The notes under the pieces are model-generated. The model saw nothing but the letters and a program-made list of their open reading frames with translations, searched no databases and had not been told where the DNA came from. 64,000 nt of DNA from Azorhizobium doebereinerae UFLA1-100 (GTDB lineage: Bacteria; Pseudomonadota; Alphaproteobacteria; Rhizobiales; Xanthobacteraceae), in contig NZ_AXBA01000001.1 of NCBI RefSeq assembly GCF_000473085.1, forward strand, positions 372,001 to 436,000, given 5' to 3'. Made by a program: the position numbers and the translations under genes. Below are positions 8,846-15,854 of the stretch, one piece after another (the stretch's first letter is position 1; each line of letters begins with the position of its first letter).

Positions 8846-10042
8846 TCAGTCCTTGGGACGGAGCTTGGCAGCGTCCGCTTCGGACGGCAGGTAGTCGGCA
8901 CCGGCGCGGAACACATAGTCCACCATCACGCCCTTGCCGTCCTTGACCGAGGTCTTGCCGATATAGGCGCCGAGCGTGCTCTGGTGGTCCGCCGCGCGGT
9001 AGACGATGGGACCGAAGGGGGTGTCCACCTTCAGGCCCTTCATGGCCTTGACGATGCCGTCGGGGTTGTGGTCATCGGTGGCCTTCAGGACGGCCGCGAT
9101 GCTCATGACGGTGGAATAGCCGACAATGGAGCCGAGGCGCGGATAGTCCTTGTTGAGCTGCTGGTAGGCGTCCAGGAACGCCTTATGCTCGGGCGTGTTG
9201 ATGCCGTACCAGGGATAGCCCGACACGATCCAGCCTTCCGGGGTCTCGGTCTTCAGCGGATCGAGATATTCCGGCTCGCCGGTCAGGTAGCTGACCACGG
9301 CGCGGTCCTTGAACACGCCGCGGGTATTGCCCTCGCGCACCAGCTTCACCAGGTCGCCGGCGAAGGTGGCGTTCAGGATGGCGTCGGGCTTGGCGGCGTC
9401 GATGGCCTGGAGCACCGGGCCGGCGTCGATCTTGCCCAGCGGCGGCCACTGCTCGGCCACGAACTCCACGTCCGGGCGCTTCTTGGTCAGCAGTTCCTTG
9501 AACACGGCCACGAACGACTGGCCGAACTCATAGTTCGGGGCGATGGTCGCCCACTTCTTGGCCGGCAGCTTGGCGGCTTCTTCCGCCAGCATGGCCGCCT
9601 GCATGTAGTTCGAGGTGCGCAGGCGGAAGGTATAGTCATTGCCTTTCGACCAGACGATGGCGTCGGTCAAAGGCTCGGCGGCGATATAGGGCACCTTCTT
9701 CTGCTTGGCGAAGTCCGCCAAAGCCAGGCCCACGTTGGACAGGAAGCCGCCGGCGATCATCACCACGCCGTCGCGCGAGACCAGCTCGTTGGCGGCGGTC
9801 AGGGCGTCGCCGGGCTTGCCGCCGTCGTCCTTGGAGATGATCACGAGCTTCTTGCCCTTGATGCCGCCGGCGTCATTGATCTGCTTCAGCGCCAGATCCA
9901 TGCCCTTGCGATAAGGATCGGTGAAGGCGGGCAACGCCGAATAGCTGTTGATCTCGCCGACCTTGATCTCGCCCTGCTGGGCCTTGGCCATTCCGGTCAC
10001 CAGCAGCGTGGCTGCCAGCGCGACCCCAATCATCGTCTTCAT
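8846..10042 (-). CDS. Periplasmic substrate-binding protein of Liv-type ABC transporter
   Basis: A 398-residue type I periplasmic binding protein. The start at 10042 gives a clean signal peptide (MKTMIGVALAATLLVTGMAKA, cut near residue 21). Later segments KGMDLALKQINDAGGIKGKKLVIISKDDGGKPGDA and TYVLSFR-like blocks match the amide/urea/branched-chain group. It lies 69 bp after the DUF1185 gene and before the fused permease. The ligand is unknown; the operon suggests nicotinate, 6-hydroxynicotinate or a related carboxylate. Confidence 0.9.
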   Translation of the reverse strand: MKTMIGVALAATLLVTGMAKAQQGEIKVGEINSYSALPAFTDPYRKGMDLALKQINDAGGIKGKKLVIISKDDGGKPGDALTAANELVSRDGVVMIAGGFLSNVGLALADFAKQKKVPYIAAEPLTDAIVWSKGNDYTFRLRTSNYMQAAMLAEEAAKLPAKKWATIAPNYEFGQSFVAVFKELLTKKRPDVEFVAEQWPPLGKIDAGPVLQAIDAAKPDAILNATFAGDLVKLVREGNTRGVFKDRAVVSYLTGEPEYLDPLKTETPEGWIVSGYPWYGINTPEHKAFLDAYQQLNKDYPRLGSIVGYSTVMSIAAVLKATDDHNPDGIVKAMKGLKVDTPFGPIVYRAADHQSTLGAYIGKTSVKDGKGVMVDYVFRAGADYLPSEADAAKLRPKD

Positions 10043-10111
10043 ACGGTCATCCCCTCTGGTTTTTCGACGTACCGTCCTCAAATTCCGGCCCGGTCAGGGT
10101 CCGGCGCGAGC

Positions 10112-10696
10112 TTAGCGCAATCCGTCCTCGCCCTTGATGTCGGCCACCACCAGGCCGCCCACCCGCGGCAGGGGCCGGCCGGAATCCGTGACCGCCACGG
10201 CGACCACGATCTCGTTGGCGCGCGGGGCATCGTTGATGCTCACCTGCATGCCGTCGAAATGGCTGCGGACGAAGGCCGCGTCCTTGTGGCCGAGCGGGAT
10301 GTCCAGCTCCGCGCCCATGCCGCCGCGCCGCTTGGAGGACGGGATCAGCGCCGCGCCCTTGCCCAGCACCTTGCGCACCGGCGTGCCCATCTTGGGATGC
10401 AGCAGAGCCGCGGCGTGCTCCAGCTCGCCATTCTCACCCACCAGCGCGGCCTTGCCGTAGCTCTGCGCGGCCGCGCCCTCGATGCCGAGGGCGGCGACTG
10501 CCCGCTCGGTCAGGAGCCCGCCGAGCTCCTCGCCGATGGCGATGAGGTCGGACAGGTCCTCCACATAGCGCCCGGCGAAGGGGTTCTCGATCACCGCCAC
10601 CGCCGCCGCGCGGCGCGTGGGCGGGGAGACGGGCCGGCCCATCTCCGTATGGGTTTCTTCGAGAAAGGTAACGATCTTGCGGATTTTCGCGCTCAT
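10112..10696 (-). CDS. DUF1185 / amino acid synthesis family protein, copy 2
   Basis: A 194-residue protein of the DUF1185 (AA_synth) family. Shared landmarks with the next gene are RKIVTFLEETH at the start, ENPFAGRYVEDL, YGKAALVGENGELEH, VRSHFDGMQVSINDAPRANEIVV and the ending KGEDGLR. It overlaps its paralogue by 4 bases (ATGA). Equal length and the same ending indicate tandem duplication followed by divergence. No enzyme activity of the family is known to me. The context suggests a step between ring opening and CoA activation in nicotinate breakdown, or a heteromeric complex with the paralogue. Confidence 0.88.
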   Translation of the reverse strand: MSAKIRKIVTFLEETHTEMGRPVSPPTRRAAAVAVIENPFAGRYVEDLSDLIAIGEELGGLLTERAVAALGIEGAAAQSYGKAALVGENGELEHAAALLHPKMGTPVRKVLGKGAALIPSSKRRGGMGAELDIPLGHKDAAFVRSHFDGMQVSINDAPRANEIVVAVAVTDSGRPLPRVGGLVVADIKGEDGLR

Positions 10697-11277
10697 CGCA
10701 GGCCGTCCTCGCCCTTGATCTTGTCCGCCGCCAGGCCGCCGACGCGGGCGTGGACGCGCGGGCCACTGGTCATCGCCAGCACCAGCACGATCTCGTCCGC
10801 CTTGGGGCCATCCGGCACGCCCACTTCCATGGCGTCGAAATGGCTGCGCACATAGGAGGCGTTCACATGGGTGATCGGAACGTCCAGCCGCGTGCCGGGG
10901 CCGCCCACCTTCTTGGTGGAGGGGACGATGGCCTTGGCGTCGCCGAGGATCTCGCGCATGGCATAGCCGCCGGGCACATGCCACAGCGCGCCGTGCTCCA
11001 GCTCGCCGGCGGCGCCGACGATGGCGCCCTTGCCGTAGCCGTCGATGGCGGTCTTGTCGCCGCCCAGCGCGGCCAGGAGATCGCCCGCCATGGCGACCCC
11101 GAGCGGGGTCAGGTCGTCCATGAAGCCGGCGATGTCTTCCACATAGCGGCCGGCGAAGGGGTTCTCGATGACGGTGAGCACCGCCCCGCGCTTGCGCGGC
11201 GTTGCGGCCACGGGGCCACCTTCATGGAGGATTTCCTCGATGATCAGGAGACGCTTACGGATCTTCACCTCAGGCAT
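10693..11277 (-). CDS. DUF1185 / amino acid synthesis family protein, copy 1
   Basis: A 194-residue paralogue of the following gene, with ENPFAGRYVEDI, YGKGAIVGAAGELEHGA, VPSTKKVGGPGTRLDVPITH, YVRSHFDAMEVGVPDGPKADEIV and the same KGEDGLR ending. The start at 11277 overlaps the end of the UPF0280 gene by 8 bases, and its stop overlaps the second copy. No signal peptide or membrane segment is visible, so it is probably cytoplasmic. A pair of related but distinct copies is typical when subunits form a hetero-oligomer, which is only an inference here. Confidence 0.88.
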   Translation of the reverse strand: MPEVKIRKRLLIIEEILHEGGPVAATPRKRGAVLTVIENPFAGRYVEDIAGFMDDLTPLGVAMAGDLLAALGGDKTAIDGYGKGAIVGAAGELEHGALWHVPGGYAMREILGDAKAIVPSTKKVGGPGTRLDVPITHVNASYVRSHFDAMEVGVPDGPKADEIVLVLAMTSGPRVHARVGGLAADKIKGEDGLR

Positions 11278-12229
11278 GTGTGCGCCCTTGTTCTGGTTGT
11301 GGCGTTGAGAAAATGCGGGCGGCGGAGGCATCCGCCGCCATGTCGGAGAGCAGGGCAAGGTCGGCGCCGGTGCCGACGGTCTCGCCCTGGAGATGCAGCG
11401 CGGCGGCGCAGATCAGGCCCCGGCGCGCCAGATCACGCGCGCAGGCGAGGCCGGCTTCCAACGCCTCGGCCCGCTCGGCGGCGGACAAGTCCGGCACGTG
11501 CCGGGTGACGGCACGGTCCCGCAGGTCGCTGTCCGGCTGGAGGTCGCGCGCCGGCACGCGGATCACGCCGCGATGGCCCGGCAGGTCCACCGCATTGGCC
11601 ACCACGGTCGCCGCCGCATCCGCCATGGCGGCGGTGGGCGCGAGGATGGTGACCGCATCGGCGATGCCGAGCGAGAAGCTGCGCCCGCGCCAGCCGCTGG
11701 TGGCGACGCCGCGCACCGGGCTCGCGGCGTCGAGAATTGTGGTGCCGATGATCCGGGGCCGGTCGGGCCGGTCGACGAGGCCGACCGTGAAGCGCGTGCC
11801 GTCCGCCAGGAAAAGGGCGATGTCGCCGCCATTGTTCACATAGGCGCGCGAGATGCCGGGCCCCACCATGGCGGCGAGCACCTCTTCCGCCACCGCGCCC
11901 GCCACCGCCGCCATGGGGGTGATGAAGATGTCGCCGGCGAACGGCATCACCGCCCGCCACATGCGTCGCGCCACGGCACCGGAAACCGGGCAGAGGTCGG
12001 GCGACGACGCGGCCCGCAGCGCCGGCAGTTCCGCGCACAAGGCATCGAGCACGCGGGTAAAGCTATGCACCGCCGCCGCATAGGCCCGCTGCACCGCCTC
12101 GGGCTCGCCCACCGCCTCAATCACGAGGTCGATGGGACCGTCCTGCACATGCAGGCGGCGCCCATCGGCCAGCAGGGCCGCCTGGGGCGCCCGCGGGGCC
12201 TGGGAGGGAAGAGACGCGGCGAGGCTCAT
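11270..12229 (-). CDS. UPF0280 family protein (ApbE-like fold)
   Basis: A 319-residue UPF0280 protein, a family related to the flavin-transferase ApbE. Recognisable blocks are PMAAVAGAVAEEVLAAM, YVNNGGDIALFL (the ApbE-type NxGGD motif) and RGVATSGWRGRSFSLGIADAVTILAPTAAMADAAATVVANAVD, which resembles the ApbE T-SG-HI-P-AD-A-TA region. It starts 4 bp after hnr ends. Purified E. barkeri 6-hydroxynicotinate reductase carries a covalently bound flavin. I therefore infer that this protein may attach or insert that flavin into Hnr; the alternative is an unknown hydrolase or carrier role. Confidence 0.85.
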   Translation of the reverse strand: MSLAASLPSQAPRAPQAALLADGRRLHVQDGPIDLVIEAVGEPEAVQRAYAAAVHSFTRVLDALCAELPALRAASSPDLCPVSGAVARRMWRAVMPFAGDIFITPMAAVAGAVAEEVLAAMVGPGISRAYVNNGGDIALFLADGTRFTVGLVDRPDRPRIIGTTILDAASPVRGVATSGWRGRSFSLGIADAVTILAPTAAMADAAATVVANAVDLPGHRGVIRVPARDLQPDSDLRDRAVTRHVPDLSAAERAEALEAGLACARDLARRGLICAAALHLQGETVGTGADLALLSDMAADASAARIFSTPQPEQGRTHA

Positions 12230-12233
12230 GGGT

Positions 12234-13739
12234 TCAGCCGTGCGAACGTTTGGCGGTCTGCGGCGCCAGCGGCCAGGGATTGCCCCCGAGCGGCGCCAGG
12301 GGCCGCAGGCCCTCGCCCTGCGGGATGGAGGACACCGGCCGAACCTCGGCCATGTGCCCGCCCAGCGCCTCATAGTCCGACAGCTTCAGGGTGAACTCGA
12401 TGGGCGCCACCAAGGCCGGGGTCGGCACGTAGCCGAAGGCGTTCTCCGGCAGGCGGGTCACGTCCACCATGAAGGTGATGCCGCCGCCCGGATAGACATA
12501 GACCGGTGCGCCGCCGCTGGTGACATAGGTGAGCGCGTCCTTCACCGACTTGGTGAGCCGCACCGGATTCTCCGTCACGCCCGAGCGTAGCGAGCCGCCG
12601 GCACCGGCCATGAACAGAACGGTGGAGAGCGCAGGCTCGCAATTCTCCTTCACCCGCTCGGCCGAGGCCAGCAGGTCCGCCGGCATGTCCTTGGCCACCG
12701 GCAGCAGGGCGTCGTCCAACTCGTAATAGGCGAAATGCTCGCCGGTGGTGGAGATGAAGAACAGGCGCAGGCCCGGCCATGCCACCTTGGGATCGAACGG
12801 GCCGATGATGGCCAGCGGGTCGGTGATGTTGGTGCCGCCCCAGCCGGTGCCGGGCTCGGCCACCTGGAAATAGCGGCCGGGGGTCGAGCGGCGGCCCTTC
12901 ATCTTGATGCCGGTCTCGGGAATGTCGAGCAGCTTGCCGGCCTGATGCTCGGACAGCACGCCGGTGATGTGGTCGTCCACCACCACCACCTCGTCGGCCT
13001 TGCCCAGCCACTGCTTGGCGAACATGCCGATGGTCGCGGAGCCGCAGCCCACACGCATGCGCTCTTCCTGGAAGCCGTTGACGACGGGCGCCTTGCCCGC
13101 CTGCACCACCACGGTCGAGCCGTCGTCGATGGTCAGCTCCACCGCCTTGCCGTTGCACAGGTCGAGCAGCGCCTCGCAGGTGACGCGGCCTTCCTTCTTG
13201 CCGCCGCCGGTGAGGTGATGCACGCCGCCGAGGGACAGCATCTGCGAGCCGTATTCGCTGGTGGTCACATGGCCCACGGGCTCGCCCGCGGCGCGCACCG
13301 TGGCCTGCTCGGGGCCGAGGAAGCGGTCGGTGTCGATCTTCACCTTCACGCCGCAATAGCTGAAGATGCCCTCGGTCACGACCGTGACCATGTCGATGCC
13401 GTCCACCTGGGACGAGACGATGAAGGGCGCGGGCTTGTAGTCGGGATAGGTGGTGCCCGCGCCGATGGCGGTCACGAAGGTCTCGGGCGTGCCGAGCAGC
13501 TTGCCGTCCCAGTCGCCGCCGCGATTGAAGGGCACCACCGTGCCGCCCTGCGCCAGCGTCCGGTCGAGCACCACGTGGGGATCCACGCGCACCAGTTCGC
13601 CCGCGTCATTGGCATAGCGATCGCAGGCACCGGTCATGCCCGGCTTGATGTAGCACATGACCGGGCAGGCATCGCAGCGGATCTTCTCATCCGCGGCGGG
13701 CCGGGACGCGGCGATCTTGTCGTCAAGCATGGCGCTCAC
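12234..13739 (-). CDS. hnr: 6-hydroxynicotinate reductase (ferredoxin-dependent)
   Basis: A 501-residue protein I recognise as the E. barkeri Hnr type, which reduces 6-hydroxynicotinate to 1,4,5,6-tetrahydro-6-oxonicotinate with reduced ferredoxin. An N-terminal Cys cluster, C22-x2-C25-x3-C29-x9-C39, can hold an iron-sulfur centre; only nine Cys are present in total, fewer than the clusters reported for the E. barkeri enzyme would easily need. A GSAT stretch at 233-236 faintly resembles ApbE target motifs. An operator-like site lies 56-76 bases upstream of the start. Its electron donor is probably the ferredoxin at 19575. Confidence 0.88.
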   Translation of the reverse strand: MSAMLDDKIAASRPAADEKIRCDACPVMCYIKPGMTGACDRYANDAGELVRVDPHVVLDRTLAQGGTVVPFNRGGDWDGKLLGTPETFVTAIGAGTTYPDYKPAPFIVSSQVDGIDMVTVVTEGIFSYCGVKVKIDTDRFLGPEQATVRAAGEPVGHVTTSEYGSQMLSLGGVHHLTGGGKKEGRVTCEALLDLCNGKAVELTIDDGSTVVVQAGKAPVVNGFQEERMRVGCGSATIGMFAKQWLGKADEVVVVDDHITGVLSEHQAGKLLDIPETGIKMKGRRSTPGRYFQVAEPGTGWGGTNITDPLAIIGPFDPKVAWPGLRLFFISTTGEHFAYYELDDALLPVAKDMPADLLASAERVKENCEPALSTVLFMAGAGGSLRSGVTENPVRLTKSVKDALTYVTSGGAPVYVYPGGGITFMVDVTRLPENAFGYVPTPALVAPIEFTLKLSDYEALGGHMAEVRPVSSIPQGEGLRPLAPLGGNPWPLAPQTAKRSHG

Positions 13740-13794
13740 AGCTCCAGGGCACGGGAAAACCGGCCGTCGGCGGCGCGCCGGTCACCCAGCGCAG

Positions 13795-13815
13795 TTCATA
13801 TGTGTACTAATGAAA
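13795..13815 (-). promoter_or_regulatory. Operator-like site A (in front of hnr)
   Basis: Read on the minus strand this begins TTTCATTAGTAC and matches site C (19509) at 15 of 21 positions. It lies 56-76 bases upstream of the hnr start, between the CoA-transferase stop and hnr. It is one of four related motifs that precede each transcription unit of the cluster. Confidence 0.65.
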
Positions 13816-13884
13816 TATGCGCATGGAGTCATGTCAAGCACAACGAACAGGCACGCTGCCTGAAAGGGCAGCGCGCCTGACCTA

Positions 13885-15051
13885 TTACCAGAGATCGCCG
13901 GCCTTGAAGGCCGCCGTATGGGCACCCAGCGCCGGCGAGGGCTGGTCGGACACCATGGGCGCACCGTCGATGGTGATCGGCGTGCGCACGCCCGGGACCG
14001 TGCCCGAGGCCGCGTCGGCGGTGGGCAGGTCCAGACGCATGCCGCGCGCGATTACCTGCGGATCGGCGAACACCTCGTCGATCGTGTTGATGGGGCCGGC
14101 GGGCACGCCCTCGGCCTCCAGTTTCGCCAGCAGGTCCGCCTTCTGGAAGGCCGCCATCTTGCCGGTGAGCAGCGGCACCAGTTCAGCCCGGTTCTTCACC
14201 CGCTCGCGATTCGTCGCAAAGGCGGGGTCGGTGCCGACCTCCGGCACGCCGAGCACGGTGCAGAACCGGCGGAACTGGCCGTCATTGCCCACCGCGATGA
14301 TGACGTAGCCGTCCGCCACCGGGAAGACCTGATAGGGCACGATGTTGGGATGGGCGTTGCCCAGCCGCGCCGGCGCCTGGCCCGAGACCAGATAGTTCAT
14401 GGCCTGGTTGGCCAGCACGCCCACCTGGCAGTCGAGCAGTGCCATGTCCACCACCGCGCCCTGCCCGCTCGCATCCCGCCGCCGCAAGGCGGAAAGGATG
14501 CCGACGGTGGCATAGAGACCGGTGAAGATGTCGGCGAAGGCGACGCCCACCTTCATCGGCTCGCCCTCCGGCGCGCCGGTGAGCGACATGATCCCGCCCA
14601 TGCCCTGGACGAGATAGTCATAGCCCGCCCGCTCCGCATAGGGCCCGGTCTGGCCGAAGCCGGTGATGGAGCAATAGACGAGGCGCGGGTTGACCGCCTT
14701 CAGGCTCTCAGCGTCGAGGCCGTATTTCTTCAGGCCGCCGACCTTGAAGTTCTCCACCAGCACGTCCGCCTTGGCGGCGAGCCGGCGCACCTCTTCCTGC
14801 CCCTCGGGGGTGCGGAAATCGATGACCACGGACTTCTTGCCGCGATTGGCGGCATGGAAATAGGCCGCGGACAGGTCGCCACCATCGGCGGCGGGCACGA
14901 AGGGCGGCCCCCAGGTGCGGGTGTCGTCGCCCTCCGGGCTCTCCACCTTCACCACGTCCGCGCCGAGATCGGCCAGGAGCTGCCCGACCCACGGGCCGGC
15001 AAGGATGCGTGCCAGTTCAAGGACCTTCAGTCCCTCCAGCGGGCGCGTCAT
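13885..15051 (-). CDS. Family III (CaiB/BaiF) CoA-transferase, possibly for glutarate
   Basis: A 388-residue class III CoA-transferase. Landmarks are LEGLKVLELARILAGPWVGQLLADLGADVVKVE, the NRGKKSVVIDFR block, LVENFKVGGLKKYGLD, and AGYDYLVQGMGG, whose Asp145 is the likely acyl-carrying residue. Succinyl-CoA:glutarate CoA-transferase belongs to this family. In a pathway that opens nicotinate to a five-carbon diacid derivative, activation of glutarate is a good fit. The gene is divergent from nicA across a 293-bp region with operator B, and lies 145 bp upstream of hnr, which has its own site. The exact acid is inferred. Confidence 0.88.
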   Translation of the reverse strand: MTRPLEGLKVLELARILAGPWVGQLLADLGADVVKVESPEGDDTRTWGPPFVPAADGGDLSAAYFHAANRGKKSVVIDFRTPEGQEEVRRLAAKADVLVENFKVGGLKKYGLDAESLKAVNPRLVYCSITGFGQTGPYAERAGYDYLVQGMGGIMSLTGAPEGEPMKVGVAFADIFTGLYATVGILSALRRRDASGQGAVVDMALLDCQVGVLANQAMNYLVSGQAPARLGNAHPNIVPYQVFPVADGYVIIAVGNDGQFRRFCTVLGVPEVGTDPAFATNRERVKNRAELVPLLTGKMAAFQKADLLAKLEAEGVPAGPINTIDEVFADPQVIARGMRLDLPTADAASGTVPGVRTPITIDGAPMVSDQPSPALGAHTAAFKAGDLW

Positions 15052-15199
15052 GGGCGCGCTCCCACGATGGAGGACGGGATGGTGGAACGTGTCGAAACCC
15101 GCATGGAACGTCTTCTTCCGCAATGAACCGCGCCAGCATGGGACGGGCGGGCGCGGCGTGTCGAGGGTGGACGCGCGGCGCAACGCGCCGCTTGACGCC

Positions 15200-15220
15200 A
15201 TTCATTAGTATAGAAACAAT
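15200..15220 (+). promoter_or_regulatory. Operator-like site B (divergent promoter region of CoA-transferase and nicA)
   Basis: The site TTCATTAGTATAGAAACAAT matches site C at 18 of 21 aligned positions. It lies in the 293-bp divergent region (15052-15344), 125 bases upstream of the nicA start and 149 from the CoA-transferase start, so one site could serve both directions. The rest of the region shows no gene. Confidence 0.65.
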
Positions 15221-15344
15221 CTAGCGAAACAATCGCGCTGCCAGCCGAACAGAGGGGCGGACATGATCGCGACACCGAAACCCGCCGCACGCCCTCAGGC
15301 GCGCAGCGGCGGGAGCCGTCTGCCGTCACCGGATCGGGCCTGAC

Positions 15345-15854
15345 ATGCCCGATCCGGTGACGCTCACGGTGAATGGAACGGACCATACGTTCACGCTGCC
15401 GCGTGAAACGCCGCTCATCTATATCCTGCGCAACGATCTGGCGCTGAATGGCCCGAAGTTCGGCTGCGGGCTGGGCGAATGCGGCGCCTGCACGGTGCTG
15501 CTCGACGGCGTCGCCGCGCGCTCCTGCGTGGTCACGCTGGGCAGCGCGGAAGGCCGGGCGGTGACCACGCTGGAAGGGCTCGGCACGCCGGAGGCGCCGC
15601 ACCCGGTGCAGGTCGCCTTCATCGCCGAGCAGGCGGCCCAGTGCGGCTATTGCCTGAACGGCATGATCATGGCCACGACCTCCTTCCTCATGCGCCACCC
15701 CGCGCCCACCGAGGCCGAGGCGCGCGACGCCCTGCGCTACAACCTCTGCCGCTGCGGGACGCATGTGGAAATCCTCCGTGCGGTCATGCGCGCCGCGCAG
15801 GAGATGGGCGGCGCCCCGGACCAGGGCGCGGCCGAGACGGACCTTGCCCCATGA
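15345..15854 (+). CDS. nicA: Nicotinate dehydrogenase small subunit, two [2Fe-2S] clusters (NicA-like)
   Basis: A 169-residue iron-sulfur subunit of a molybdenum hydroxylase. The plant-type cluster uses C41, C46, C49 and C61; the second cluster uses C100-x2-C103 and C135-x1-C137, as in the xanthine dehydrogenase family. It passes electrons from the molybdopterin site of the next gene product to the cytochrome c domains. The stop overlaps the start of nicB by 4 bases (ATGA). The assignment to nicotinate rests on the NicB architecture and on hnr, ferredoxin and enamidase in the same cluster; isoquinoline oxidoreductase-like enzymes are the main alternative. Confidence 0.88.
   Translation: MPDPVTLTVNGTDHTFTLPRETPLIYILRNDLALNGPKFGCGLGECGACTVLLDGVAARSCVVTLGSAEGRAVTTLEGLGTPEAPHPVQVAFIAEQAAQCGYCLNGMIMATTSFLMRHPAPTEAEARDALRYNLCRCGTHVEILRAVMRAAQEMGGAPDQGAAETDLAP

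Noticed and set aside
15479-15850. Upstream extension of the nicB frame
   Set aside because: It overlaps the whole end of nicA in another frame and reads as Arg-rich shadow; the ATG at 15851 overlaps the nicA stop by 4 bases and fits the family.
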